A DNA stretch of 64,000 bases from Pedobacter polysacchareus (GTDB taxonomy: Bacteria; Bacteroidota; Bacteroidia; Sphingobacteriales; Sphingobacteriaceae), in contig NZ_JAHYSS010000007.1 in assembly GCF_019802255.1 (NCBI RefSeq), positions 1 to 64,000 on the forward strand, read 5' to 3'. A program made the position numbers and the translations under genes. This document shows positions 32,463-41,218 of this stretch, one piece after another; within the stretch, counting starts at the first letter, position 1; every line of letters starts with the position of its first letter. The notes under the pieces were generated by a model. That model saw nothing but the letters and a program-made list of their open reading frames with translations. It was not told where the DNA came from and made no database searches.

Positions 32463-33557
32463 ATGGCAGGTAATACATTCGGACAATTATTTCGCATCAG
32501 CACTTTTGGCGAATCACATGGTGCAGCTATTGGTGTTATTTTAGATGGCTGTCCGGCACAATTGCCCATAGATCTGGATTTTATTCAGTCGGAACTGGAT
32601 AAACGCAGACCCGGACAATCGAAAATTACCACACAAAGGAAAGAAAGCGATACTGTTCAGATTCTTTCTGGCGTATTTGAAGGTAAGAGTACTGGTACTC
32701 CTATTGCGATGCTGATTCCGAATGAAGATCAGCGCAGTAAAGACTACAGTCACAATACCGACGTTTACCGACCTTCTCATGCGGATTACACTTATGATGC
32801 AAAATATGGTATCCGCGATCACCGTGGTGGTGGCCGTTCCTCTGCAAGAGAAACTGCTGCACGCGTTGCTGCTGGTGCGATTGCCAAGTTGCTATTAAAG
32901 CACTATGGCATTGAAATCTTTGCTCACGTTTCTGCAGTTGGCAAAATTAATGCTCCAAATCTGGAAGCTTCTTTAACTGTAGATCAGCTATTGGAGATCA
33001 GAGAAGAAAACATTGTCCGTTGTGCTGATCCAGCTACGGCAAAGGAAATGATCGAATGTATTGATGGCATTAGAAAAGATGGCGATACCATTGGTGGAAA
33101 AGTAAGCTGTATCATCAGAAACTGTCCGGTTGGCTTAGGCGAGCCTGTTTTTGATAAATTACATGCAGAGCTTGGAAAAGCAATGTTGAGCATCAATGCG
33201 GTACATGGCTTTGAATATGGTTCAGGATTCAGCGGAAGCGAAATGAGAGGATCAGAACACAATGATATCTTCCTTGTTGGAAAAGATCAGCCTAAAACAC
33301 TAACCAACTTCTCTGGAGGAATTCAGGGCGGCATTGCTAACGGCATGGAAATCGACTTTACAGTTGCCTTTAAGCCTGTAGCAACAATTATGCACAACCA
33401 ACAAACCATTAATGCAGCGGGTGAAGCCGCAGAAATTAAAGGAAAAGGTCGTCATGATCCATGTGTGGTACCTCGTGCGGTCGTGATTGTAGAAGCAATG
33501 GCAGCCTTGGTATTAGCAGATCAGTTACTTAGAAACAAGAGCAGCAAATTGGATTAA
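32463..33557 (+). CDS. aroC: Chorismate synthase
   Basis: A 364-residue FMN-dependent enzyme making chorismate. Standard motifs: GNTFGQLFRISTFGESHGAAIGVILDG, RRPGQSKITTQRKESDTV, DHRGGGRSSARETAARVAAGAIA, SGGIQGGIANGMEIDFTVAFKP and GKGRHDPCVVPRAVVIVEAM. It is last in the pheA-aroG-aroA-aroC operon and followed by a strong terminator. No prephenate dehydrogenase (tyrA) gene is in this cluster; it must lie elsewhere. Confidence 0.96.
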   Translation: MAGNTFGQLFRISTFGESHGAAIGVILDGCPAQLPIDLDFIQSELDKRRPGQSKITTQRKESDTVQILSGVFEGKSTGTPIAMLIPNEDQRSKDYSHNTDVYRPSHADYTYDAKYGIRDHRGGGRSSARETAARVAAGAIAKLLLKHYGIEIFAHVSAVGKINAPNLEASLTVDQLLEIREENIVRCADPATAKEMIECIDGIRKDGDTIGGKVSCIIRNCPVGLGEPVFDKLHAELGKAMLSINAVHGFEYGSGFSGSEMRGSEHNDIFLVGKDQPKTLTNFSGGIQGGIANGMEIDFTVAFKPVATIMHNQQTINAAGEAAEIKGKGRHDPCVVPRAVVIVEAMAALVLADQLLRNKSSKLD

Positions 33558-33593
33558 TCCAATCGCAGCATAATGGTCAGAAATCTGGCTCAT

Positions 33594-33630
33594 AAAAAAA
33601 GGTGTTCCTCATTGAGAAACACCTTTTTTT
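33594..33630. terminator. Bidirectional terminator after aroC
   Basis: GGTGTT (33601-33606) pairs with AACACC (33618-33623), with CTC/GAG inside, flanked by seven A on the left and seven T on the right. It separates the convergent aroC and 2-oxoacid dehydrogenase genes. Confidence 0.85.
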
Positions 33631-33646
33631 TATAAGTCAGAATTTA

Positions 33647-36070
33647 TTAGAATATAGCGGGAAATTTAACCGCATTGTGTTCATGCATCATTTGATAAAC
33701 AGTTTCTACGATATCATCTACAGATGGTTTAGTGAAATAATCACCATCAGAACCATAAGGAGGACGATGTGCTTTTGCACTGATCGTTTTTGGCTGTGCA
33801 TCCAGGCTATAATAACCTTTTTGCTCCTCCAAAATCTGCTGTAAGATAAAAGCAGAGCCACCACCTGGCACATCTTCATCTACCACCAATAATTTATTGG
33901 TTTTCGTTAAAGACTGGGCGCAAAGTTTGTCTATATCAAAAGGAAGTAAAGTCTGAGGATCAATGATCTCGACAGAAATACCAAACTGAGCCAGTTCTTC
34001 TGCGGCTTCTTCTGCCACTCTAAGTGTTGATCCGTAAGAAACGAGCGTTAAATCTGTTCCTTCTTTTACCACTTCGGCTTTACCTAATGGAACGGTATAC
34101 TCACCTACATTTTCAGGAAGCTTTTCTTTTAATCTATATCCGTTCAGACATTCAATGACTAAAGCAGGTTCGTCAGATCTGAACAAAGTATTGTACATAC
34201 CGGCAGCTTGAGTCATATTACGAGGTACACAGATGTGTAATCCGCGCAATGAACCAAGGATCATTCCCATAGGAGATCCGGAATGCCAAACACCTTCTAA
34301 TCTGTGTCCGCGGGTTCTGATGATAACTGGTGCTTTTTGTCCGGCTTTAGTACGGTAAGATAAACTGGCCAAATCATCACTCAATACATTCAGTGCGAAC
34401 AACAGGTAATCCAGGTATTGAATTTCAGCGATTGGCTTTAAACCCCTCAATGCCAATCCTATTCCCTGACCAACGATTGTCATTTCTCTGATTCCTGTAT
34501 CGGTAATTCTAAGGTCTCCATATTTAGCTTGTAACCCGGCAAACCCCTGGTTTACATCACCAATTGCACCTAAATCTTCTCCAAAAGCAACTAATCTTGG
34601 GTCACGCCCAAAGTTTGCATCGAAACAAGCATTTAGCAATTCGCGTCCATCCACCATTTTGCTGGAATCATTGTATGCCGCAGGAAGTTCTTCTACTAAG
34701 AATGGGCTTTCCTTTCCATCGGTAAATAGTTTCGAATTGTATCTTTCGGTGTTCAGTTGAATTTGCTCATTATACCATTGCAGCAGTGCTGTTCTCTCGC
34801 TAGAAAGATGCTGAACTGTTAAGCGCAGGGCTTTTCTGGCAGAAGAAATAACTTCTTTACGCATGGCATCAGGTGTGCTGGCCAATTGAGCAGTAATTCT
34901 TGTAATTGCAGGATTCCCATTTGCTACGTTATTGATCAGCTCAATCACCTGATCTTTTTCAGATTTAATAGAGGCAAGGAATTCGTTCCAGGCTTCTTTT
35001 TGGGTATCACGAACCATTTTCTTGGCCGTATTTTCCAGTTCCACCAATTCCTCGTCAGAGATAATAGCTGATTCAATCATCCATTTACGCATCTGAACGA
35101 TACAATCATGTTCTTTTTCCCAATCTAGACGCGCTGTATCTTTATAGCGTTCATGAGAACCAGAAGTAGAATGTCCTTGTGGCTGTGTCACCTCAGTTAC
35201 ATGGATCATTACCGGAACATGTTCTGTACGGCATACATCGATTGCTTTCTGATAGGTTTCACATAAAGCCGGGTAATCCCAACCTCTTACCTTAAAGATC
35301 TCATATCCATCGGCATTTTCATCTCTTTGAAAACCTTTGAGAATCTCAGAAATATCTTCTTTAGTCGTTTGATACTTTGCAGGAACAGAGATCCCATATC
35401 CATCATCCCAAATAGAGATGGCCATAGGAATCTGTAATACTCCGGCTGCGTTAACAGCTTCGAAAAAGATACCTTCAGAAGTTGAGGCATTGCCAATCGT
35501 CCCGAAAGCCACCTCATTACCTTGCACAGAAAAGTTTTTCAGGTATTCCAATTCTGGATTCTGTCTGAACAACTTTGACGCATAAGCCAGTCCTACTAAT
35601 CTCGCCATTTGTGCACCTGTAGGGGCGATGTCAGAAGAAGAGTTTTTCATGGCTGTCTGGTCTTTCCAGTTACCGTCTTCATCGATAGAGCGGCTTGCAA
35701 AGTGACAGTTCATTTGTCTGCCTGCGGATGCAGGTTCAGCATCAACACTAGGGTTGGCATATAATTGGGCAAAAAATTCTTTGATGGTGCAGATGCCTGT
35801 TGCAAATGCAAAAGTCTGATCTCTGTAATATCCAGAGCGCCAATCTCCATTCTTAAAGGCCTTGGCCATGGCAATCTGAGGAATTTCCTTTCCATCACCA
35901 AAAATACCAAACTTAGCCTTGCCCGTTAATACCTCCTTACGACCTAATAAACTGGCTTGTCTACTTTCGAAAGCTATTTTATAATCGTTTACCACAATAG
36001 TCTTAAAGTCCTCAAAACTTAACTCTGAAGCATCAATAGGATTGGTAGTAGGTGTAATATCCGGCATCAT
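33647..36070 (-). CDS. Branched-chain 2-oxoacid dehydrogenase E1, alpha and beta subunits fused
   Basis: An 807-residue thiamine-diphosphate enzyme. The N-terminal half is an E1-alpha subunit (GRQMNCHFASRS, FGTIGNASTSEGIFFEAVNAAG, SIWDDGYGISVP with the TPP/Mg residues). From about residue 460 the beta subunit follows (GRELLNACFDANFGRDPRLVAFGEDLGAIGDVNQGFAGLQAKYGDLRITDTGIREMTIVGQ). It decarboxylates branched-chain or similar 2-oxoacids and passes the acyl group to E2, which is not encoded here. Separate alpha and beta genes are the usual arrangement, although fused forms are known in this phylum. The ATG at 36070 is used; a TTG at 36076 gives two extra residues. Confidence 0.9.
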   Translation of the reverse strand: MMPDITPTTNPIDASELSFEDFKTIVVNDYKIAFESRQASLLGRKEVLTGKAKFGIFGDGKEIPQIAMAKAFKNGDWRSGYYRDQTFAFATGICTIKEFFAQLYANPSVDAEPASAGRQMNCHFASRSIDEDGNWKDQTAMKNSSSDIAPTGAQMARLVGLAYASKLFRQNPELEYLKNFSVQGNEVAFGTIGNASTSEGIFFEAVNAAGVLQIPMAISIWDDGYGISVPAKYQTTKEDISEILKGFQRDENADGYEIFKVRGWDYPALCETYQKAIDVCRTEHVPVMIHVTEVTQPQGHSTSGSHERYKDTARLDWEKEHDCIVQMRKWMIESAIISDEELVELENTAKKMVRDTQKEAWNEFLASIKSEKDQVIELINNVANGNPAITRITAQLASTPDAMRKEVISSARKALRLTVQHLSSERTALLQWYNEQIQLNTERYNSKLFTDGKESPFLVEELPAAYNDSSKMVDGRELLNACFDANFGRDPRLVAFGEDLGAIGDVNQGFAGLQAKYGDLRITDTGIREMTIVGQGIGLALRGLKPIAEIQYLDYLLFALNVLSDDLASLSYRTKAGQKAPVIIRTRGHRLEGVWHSGSPMGMILGSLRGLHICVPRNMTQAAGMYNTLFRSDEPALVIECLNGYRLKEKLPENVGEYTVPLGKAEVVKEGTDLTLVSYGSTLRVAEEAAEELAQFGISVEIIDPQTLLPFDIDKLCAQSLTKTNKLLVVDEDVPGGGSAFILQQILEEQKGYYSLDAQPKTISAKAHRPPYGSDGDYFTKPSVDDIVETVYQMMHEHNAVKFPAIF

Positions 36071-36155
36071 AAGCAATATTAGTTAGGGCACAAAGATACA
36101 TAAAATCTAAAGTATGACTTATGGCTGTTCTGTAATTTATATATTGGAATACTTT

Positions 36156-36184
36156 TTGTTTTATGAATCAAAAGTTTAAATTTG
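36156..36184 (+). promoter_or_regulatory. Promoter of the DUF1573 gene
   Basis: TTG (36156-36158) and TAAATTTG (36177-36184) are 18 bases apart. The ATG follows 19 bases later. Confidence 0.5.
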
Positions 36185-36202
36185 CTTTAAATCACCATAA
36201 TC

Positions 36203-36595
36203 ATGAAAAAGTTATTACTATTATTTACATTAATTTTAGGAGTAAGTATTGCTACTAATGCTCAAACTAAACCGGCTGAGTTCAAATTTGATAAGGAGCT
36301 GAACGATTTTGGTAAAATCCCTGTAAACAAAGCTGCAACTGTTGAATTTAAGTTTGTAAACGTTGGCGATCAACCATTGATCATTTCAAAAGTTGAAACG
36401 ACTTGTGGTTGTACTGTTCCTGAATACACTCAAGTTCCTGTGAAAAAAGGAGAAGCTGGTATTATCAAAGTTACTTATAACCCAACCGGTGCTGCAATGC
36501 CATTTAGCAAAGCGATTACAATCACTTCAAATGCTAAAACCACTACCAAAGTTTTATACATTAAAGGTGAAACTGTAGCGGCTCCTACTAAGTAA
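36203..36595 (+). CDS. Secreted DUF1573-domain protein
   Basis: A 130-residue protein. A signal peptide (KKLLLLFTLILGVSIATNA) precedes a single immunoglobulin-like DUF1573 domain: FDKELNDFGKIPVNKAATVEFKFVNVGDQPLIISKVETTCGCTVPEYTQVPVKKGEAGIIKVTYNPT. The TCGCTVP motif with its cysteine pair is the family hallmark. Such proteins are abundant in Bacteroidota and lie in the envelope; no function is established. It is a single gene with its own promoter and terminator. Confidence 0.88.
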   Translation: MKKLLLLFTLILGVSIATNAQTKPAEFKFDKELNDFGKIPVNKAATVEFKFVNVGDQPLIISKVETTCGCTVPEYTQVPVKKGEAGIIKVTYNPTGAAMPFSKAITITSNAKTTTKVLYIKGETVAAPTK

Positions 36596-36616
36596 ATTTA
36601 TAAACGATATTTTATT

Positions 36617-36650
36617 AAGACCTCGTTATACAACGAGGTCTTTTATTTTT
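36617..36650 (+). terminator. Terminator after the DUF1573 gene
   Basis: AAGACCTCGTT (36617-36627) pairs perfectly with AACGAGGTCTT (36632-36642), followed by a T-rich run. It ends just before the aminotransferase start. Confidence 0.8.
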
Positions 36651-36655
36651 GCGAT

Positions 36656-37858
36656 ATGCCTAACATTTCAGAAAAAGGGTTCCAAATGCCCGCATCACCA
36701 ATCAGAAAGCTAACTCCATTTGCTGATCAAGCAAAAAAAGATGGCAAGAAAGTATTTCATTTGAACATTGGCCAGCCAGATATAGCTACACCAGAAGGCA
36801 TGTTAAATGCCATCAAAAATATAGATTTTGATGTATGGGCTTATACCCCATCAGAAGGCACGCTATCTTACAGGACCAAATTAGCGGAATACTATAATAA
36901 ATTAGGTTATAACATTACTCCAGCAGATATTTTAGTGACTGTAGGTGGATCTGAAGCCATCACTATTGCTATGCAAACCTGCGTAAATGAGGGTGATGAA
37001 ATCATTATTCCTGAGCCTTTCTACGCGAATTATAATGGATTTGCCTGTATGAGCAATGTAGTGGTAAAACCGATCTTATCTCATATTGAGAATGGCTTCG
37101 CCCTTCCTCCTATCGCTGAGTTTGAGAAATTAATCACGCCACGCACCAAAGCGATCATCATCTGTAACCCGAATAATCCTACTGGTTATTTATATTCTAG
37201 AGAAGAATTAGAAGCGCTAAAAGAGCTTTGCTTGAAATATGACTTATTCTTGTTCTCTGATGAGGCTTACCGCGAATTCTGCTATGATGGAAAAGAGTTT
37301 ATTTCTCCAATGCATTTAGATGGATTAGAGGAGAATGTGGTGATCATGGATACCGTATCTAAAAGATACAGTGCTTGTGGCGCAAGGTTAGGCTGTTTGA
37401 TTACTAAAAACAAGGCAGTGATCCAATCTGGGTTAAAATTTGCTCAGGCAAGATTAAGTCCGGGGATGGTAGAACAGATTGCCGGCACCGCCGCAGTAGA
37501 CACTCCAGATAGTTATTTTGAAGCTGTCAACAAAGAATATACACTTCGCCGAGATACAATTGTAAAAAGATTGAACGCAATTGAAGGTGTTTTTTGTCCG
37601 AATCCAGGTGGTGCATTTTACGTGGTAGCTAAGTTTCCAATTGATGATGCTGATGCATTTTGTCAGTGGATGTTAGAAAGCTTTGAACATAACAATCAAA
37701 CAGTTATGATGGCTCCTGCTACTGGTTTCTACTCTACTCCTGGTTCTGGAAAAAACGAAGTAAGAATGGCTTATGTCTTAAATACTGATGATATTAACCA
37801 AGCTATGGATTGTCTGGAAATTGCATTAAAACAATATCCTGGTAGAACTATGGCATAA
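36656..37858 (+). CDS. PLP-dependent class I/II aminotransferase
   Basis: A 400-residue fold-type I enzyme. Recognisable parts: PIRKLTPFADQAKKDGKKVFHLNIGQPDIATP, VTVGGSEAITIAMQ, IIICNPNNPTGYLYSREEL, LFLFSDEAYREFCYDG, the PLP lysine in VIMDTVSKRYSACGARLGCLI, and GSGKNEVRMAYVLN with the C-terminal arginine. The family includes aspartate and aromatic aminotransferases. Placement near the aromatic operon would suit transamination of phenylpyruvate, but the substrate cannot be read from the sequence. Confidence 0.88.
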   Translation: MPNISEKGFQMPASPIRKLTPFADQAKKDGKKVFHLNIGQPDIATPEGMLNAIKNIDFDVWAYTPSEGTLSYRTKLAEYYNKLGYNITPADILVTVGGSEAITIAMQTCVNEGDEIIIPEPFYANYNGFACMSNVVVKPILSHIENGFALPPIAEFEKLITPRTKAIIICNPNNPTGYLYSREELEALKELCLKYDLFLFSDEAYREFCYDGKEFISPMHLDGLEENVVIMDTVSKRYSACGARLGCLITKNKAVIQSGLKFAQARLSPGMVEQIAGTAAVDTPDSYFEAVNKEYTLRRDTIVKRLNAIEGVFCPNPGGAFYVVAKFPIDDADAFCQWMLESFEHNNQTVMMAPATGFYSTPGSGKNEVRMAYVLNTDDINQAMDCLEIALKQYPGRTMA

Positions 37859-37864
37859 ATTTCG

Positions 37865-37872
37865 TAGATTTG
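37865..37872 (+). promoter_or_regulatory. -7 element upstream of the tmRNA gene
   Basis: TAGATTTG matches TAnnTTTG and lies 14 bases before the first tmRNA base at 37887. No clear TTG is found at the expected distance inside the end of the aminotransferase gene. Confidence 0.4.
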
Positions 37873-37886
37873 TGTTTCTAACACAT

Positions 37887-38250
37887 GGGGCCGTTTTGGA
37901 TTTGACAGGGTGGCGCTACGTATGTTAGCATGCAGTGCGTTGTACGGCGAGCACTTAAAAGAGAACGTTCACACTATAATTGGCGAAAATAACTACGCCT
38001 TAGCTGCCTAATTTAGAATTACGCTAGCTTTTGTCCCTCTGACTGCTGCATTGTTAGGTTAGAATATGGGGCATCGAAATAACAATGCTGGCTGCTAATA
38101 GGTACGGATTAGCGGCGAGATAAAGTACCTAAGGAAAAAGACAAGGTAGGTTTCCGGCCCGTCTGCTCCCGACAATAAATTGGAAAACAAGCATGTAGAA
38201 GGCATAACTTATCACACAACTGGACAAGGGTTCGAACCCCTTCGGCTCCA
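37887..38250 (+). ncRNA. ssrA: Transfer-messenger RNA
   Basis: A 364-base RNA that rescues stalled ribosomes. The tRNA-like ends are GGGGCCGTTTTGGATTTGAC and the T-arm GGGTTCGAACCCC followed by TTCGGCTCCA; GGGGCCG pairs with CGGCTCC. The tag reading frame at 37982-38011 encodes GENNYALAA and a TAA stop, in line with Bacteroidota tags. CCA is not encoded in full. A -7 element precedes it and a strong terminator follows. Its 3' end is a common insertion site, and accessory genes follow it here. Confidence 0.95.
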
Positions 38251-38251
38251 C

Positions 38252-38285
38252 AAAGGCCTCTGAGATCTTTCAGAGGCCTTTTTTA
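38252..38285 (+). terminator. tmRNA terminator
   Basis: AAGGCCTCTGA (38253-38263) pairs with TCAGAGGCCTT (38270-38280), followed by T-rich DNA. The following stretch to about 38500 contains no gene that I can support. Confidence 0.85.
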
Positions 38286-38507
38286 TTGCTTTACTTTCTT
38301 CTTCATCAAACAAGCGTTTTTCTCAAGGGGCTGCAAATGATTAAACTTTTCTTTTGTATTAAATATATTTTAATACCTTTGTTTCAATTCCTGATTTGTA
38401 CCATTTTAAATCTCTAGGAATCATGACAGAATACACCTACATATCGCCCCTTTCGCTCATTGCCTAATTAGGCAGGCAAACCCTCTGTTTCATTCCTAAT
38501 TAAACGG

Positions 38508-38636
38508 TTGTTTTTGGCAGCCTGGGTATTATTTTGCCTGTCCCAAATTTCATTGGATTTTTCTGAGCATTCTAAAAAAGGGTATATCCTTACTAAGGAA
38601 GAATTGAGATCAAAAATCAAGTTCAAAAAAAACTAA
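38508..38636 (+). CDS. Possible 42-residue leader-type ORF abutting the next gene
   Basis: From TTG at 38508 an open frame runs to TAA at 38634-38636, which directly touches the ATG of the next gene (TAAATG). The product starts with a hydrophobic run (FLAAWVLFCLSQISLDF) and ends in a charged tail (KKGYILTKEELRSKIKFKKN). No ATG is available and the upstream frame is closed by a TAG. The exact abutment suggests translational coupling; it could also be the decayed end of a membrane protein. Confidence 0.3.
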   Translation: MFLAAWVLFCLSQISLDFSEHSKKGYILTKEELRSKIKFKKN

Positions 38637-39377
38637 ATGATTGTGATGAATTCACATGAATGGTTGTGCCATATTAAATCGGCACGACGAAAAAGGCGTC
38701 TTCTAAAAACTGATCGTGATAAACAACTGATACAACTTGACAAACGGCATTCAAAGCTTTTGGAACAAAAAAAGCTTTTACCGTTAGTGCTGCTGGAACA
38801 TCCTTATCAACGTGGCTGGAAAAGGTTTTTTGTTCTTCGAGATGATTTAAAACATGGACCAAAAGCTGCGTTCCATGAAGCATTGTTGAAGAAGATAAAT
38901 ACAATTGAATACCATCAAGATGAATCTTTCAAACGGAAAAAACGACGTAAAGAACGATATAAGTATCAACTGAATCAGCAATTGCTGCGTGAGTTTTCCA
39001 CTTATAGCTGGTACGCCAACAAAGTAGATTTAACCGACGAAGAAAAGGCTTGTTTCTCCTGTGTTGAGACTATTGATATTAGAAGCAGGCAAGTAAATGT
39101 AAAATATGTATTTATTGAGTCCTGGCGATATGTATTAAAAGTTACTCCCCACATAATTACACACACCAGATTGATGGATGCGGATATTGAAAGGGAGCTA
39201 TCATATATAGAAGATCATATAAATAATCACTACCTCTGGCCACGTATCAACTTGCTCACCAGAGGCAAAAGTTACGGTTGGACTGACTTGTTTAATGAGC
39301 GCCCCAAATACATTAACAAAATTAAAAATATCCCCAGGTATAGCCCAATAGAGGCTTACCTGGAATTAGAAATATAA
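38637..39377 (+). CDS. Basic protein of unknown function upstream of rtcB
   Basis: A 246-residue protein rich in lysine and arginine that I do not recognise. It begins with a basic helix (HIKSARRKRRLLKTDRDKQLIQLDKRH), then HPYQRGWKRFFVLRDDLKHG, then a very basic segment (KRKKRRKERYKYQ). A less charged second half ends near TRGKSYGWTDLFNERPKYINKI. No enzyme motif is visible. It ends five bases before rtcB, so both are on one transcript. The charge and the partner suggest an RNA-binding helper of the RNA repair module, as inference only. ATG at 38637 is used; 38646 is possible. Confidence 0.6.
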   Translation: MIVMNSHEWLCHIKSARRKRRLLKTDRDKQLIQLDKRHSKLLEQKKLLPLVLLEHPYQRGWKRFFVLRDDLKHGPKAAFHEALLKKINTIEYHQDESFKRKKRRKERYKYQLNQQLLREFSTYSWYANKVDLTDEEKACFSCVETIDIRSRQVNVKYVFIESWRYVLKVTPHIITHTRLMDADIERELSYIEDHINNHYLWPRINLLTRGKSYGWTDLFNERPKYINKIKNIPRYSPIEAYLELEI

Positions 39378-39382
39378 CCCAC

Positions 39383-40783
39383 ATGGGCAATTTAAGAACA
39401 AAAGATTTAAGTAAAATAGGTTATCATAATGATCAGCTGCGAAGCCTGGTCATTACTATAGCCTCCAAAAATTTCAAACACCACAGCAAACAACAATTAC
39501 TTGATTTGCTGGTAAATATTAAGAATGATCCAGAAGCATTTTTGGATAATGAACTGACAAGGAAAATAGCCGAGAAGGTCATCGGTAAAGTAGAAGGACA
39601 AACGTTTAAAGCATTTGAATTACAGTCCGAGCCTGTGTATTGCAAAACTTATGGCGGCAAGGGTATTGAGTCATCAGCAAAAAAACAAATGGAGCTGGCT
39701 AGCCTGTTGCCTATAAGTGTGCAAGCTGCACTAATGCCAGATGCGCATATGGGCTTTGGCTTGCCTATTGGTGGCGTGTTGGCTACAGATAATGCAATAA
39801 TTCCTTATGCGGTAGGCATGGATATCGGCTGCCGGATGGCAATATCAATTATTGATGAGAGCGAAACTTTCCTGAAACGGTTTGAATATCAGATCAAGCA
39901 AGCCTTAAAAAACCATACGCATTTTGGCATGGAAGGTGGTTTAGATATCAGGCAGGAACATGAGGTATTAAATAGCCACTTGTTTAATGAGATTTCATTT
40001 TTGAAACCCCTGCGCAGTAAAGCAGTAAAGCAATTAGGCACCTCAGGAAGTGGCAATCACTTTGTGGAATTTGGTGAGATAGCGCTTTCCGAAAATAACA
40101 CCTTAGGATTACCAGCTAAGAAATATACCGCATTATTAACCCACTCCGGCAGCCGCGGGCTAGGTTCGGCCATAGCAAGGCACTATACGCAGATCGCGAT
40201 GAATACTTGCAAGCTGCCAAGGCAGGCTCAACAACTGGCTTGGTTAGATATGAACAGTGAAACCGGTCAGGAATACTGGCTAACCATGAATTTAGCAGGC
40301 GACTATGCCCAGGCTTGTCATGAACGTATTCACGCCAACCTGTTAAATGCACTGGGATTAAAGGCTTTACTTGTAGTAGAAAACCATCACAACTTTGCAT
40401 GGGAAGAGCAGCTGGCTGACGGTAAAAAAGTAATCATCCATCGTAAAGGTGCAACACCAGCGCATGAAGGCGAGTTGGGTATCATTCCGGGCAGTATGAC
40501 CACTCCAGCTTATCTTGTATCAGGCAAAGGTGTAAGTAATGCTTTATACTCCGCATCGCACGGTGCCGGTCGCGCAATGAGCAGACAAAAGGCTAAGGAT
40601 AATATGACTGTTTCATCGATGAAGAAAATGCTGACTAATGCAGGTGTTACTTTAATTGGTGGAACAGTTGAAGAAAACCCTTTAGCTTATAAAGATATCG
40701 AAAGCGTAATTGCTGCTCAAAAGGAGTTAGTTGATATCCAAGGCAAGTTTTTTCCGCGTATTGTTAGAATGAATAAGGAGTAG
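39383..40783 (+). CDS. rtcB: RtcB-family RNA ligase (accessory type)
   Basis: A 466-residue RNA ligase that joins 2',3'-cyclic phosphate or 3'-phosphate to 5'-OH ends using GTP and Mn. Metal ligands are visible: AVGMDIGCRMAIS (Asp, Cys), GTSGSGNHFVEFGE (His), LLTHSGSRGLGSAIARHY (His) and LVVENHHNFAWEE (His). The GMP-binding histidine lies in ALYSASHGAGRAMSRQKAK. The LMPDAHMGFGLPIGGVLATD opening differs from canonical RtcB and matches the group that is paired with the release-factor homologue PrfH, which is indeed present next door as a wreck. Confidence 0.9.
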   Translation: MGNLRTKDLSKIGYHNDQLRSLVITIASKNFKHHSKQQLLDLLVNIKNDPEAFLDNELTRKIAEKVIGKVEGQTFKAFELQSEPVYCKTYGGKGIESSAKKQMELASLLPISVQAALMPDAHMGFGLPIGGVLATDNAIIPYAVGMDIGCRMAISIIDESETFLKRFEYQIKQALKNHTHFGMEGGLDIRQEHEVLNSHLFNEISFLKPLRSKAVKQLGTSGSGNHFVEFGEIALSENNTLGLPAKKYTALLTHSGSRGLGSAIARHYTQIAMNTCKLPRQAQQLAWLDMNSETGQEYWLTMNLAGDYAQACHERIHANLLNALGLKALLVVENHHNFAWEEQLADGKKVIIHRKGATPAHEGELGIIPGSMTTPAYLVSGKGVSNALYSASHGAGRAMSRQKAKDNMTVSSMKKMLTNAGVTLIGGTVEENPLAYKDIESVIAAQKELVDIQGKFFPRIVRMNKE

Positions 40784-40785
40784 CG

Positions 40786-41011
40786 ATGAAAAAGATGATG
40801 ATACAAATCTCCTCAGGCAAAGGCCCGGCAGAATGCTGCCGGGTTGTTGCTTGTGTACAGAGCCTGATGATGAAACATTAAATGGAACATTGTTATCTGC
40901 TATGATGGGCTACAGGTTATGATGTGGAATCGTTTGTAAAGGATTGGAATGGGTGTAGTTGCCTTTGATGTAAAAGAACCCGTTCAATGGACCCCAAAAG
41001 GTTTTACACTG
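40786..41011 (+). pseudogene. prfH: Decayed prfH (release factor homologue)
   Basis: Two bases after rtcB, ATG opens MKKMMIQISSGKGPAECCRV, the characteristic start of PrfH, but a stop follows at residue 32. Later pieces in other frames still match: TLNGTLLSAMM (about 40873-40905), GYDVESFVKDWNG (from 40915) and MGVVAFDVKEPVQWTPKGF (from 40949). The linker with the histidine/arginine-rich motif is missing, and nothing resembling the catalytic GGQ loop follows. Several frameshifts and at least one deletion are needed. PrfH releases peptides from ribosomes with damaged 16S rRNA, which RtcB repairs. Confidence 0.8.
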
Positions 41012-41175
41012 GGAAAGGAAATAGAAAACATACCCCAGAGAAAGCCAGTCTGATCAAAGACATCAAAACACTGGAAACCAATCAACAAATACTCAGCCAG
41101 CAAGTAGAGGCGCTAAAAGCAGAGTTATTAAAGCTTCACCGTGATTTTCATGCTTTTAAAGCGAACATGAAATAG
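40987..41175 (+). CDS. Small coiled-coil ORF, doubtful
   Basis: A 62-residue ORF in a third frame overlapping the end of the prfH remnant. The second half (LIKDIKTLETNQQILSQQVEALKAELLKLHRDFHAF) has a clear heptad pattern and looks like coding sequence. The first 15 residues are read from former prfH DNA, so the present ORF is probably a fusion of debris with the end of another gene, or an accidental frame. Expression is not supported by any promoter. Confidence 0.3.
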   Translation: MDPKRFYTGKGNRKHTPEKASLIKDIKTLETNQQILSQQVEALKAELLKLHRDFHAFKANMK

Positions 41176-41218
41176 TAATTAGACTGTGACTATGAAACAA
41201 AAAAAACAGAAAAAACCA

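Noticed and set aside
29143..33557. A complete tyrosine and phenylalanine pathway in the operon
   Set aside because: No prephenate dehydrogenase (tyrA) or shikimate kinase gene is present in the window; only aroB, pheA, aroG-CM, aroA and aroC are.
37887..40783. A recent insertion with direct repeats at the ssrA 3' end
   Set aside because: No second copy of the tmRNA 3' end (GGTTCGAACCCC with flanks) and no integrase gene were seen to the right, so only a possible old island is suggested.
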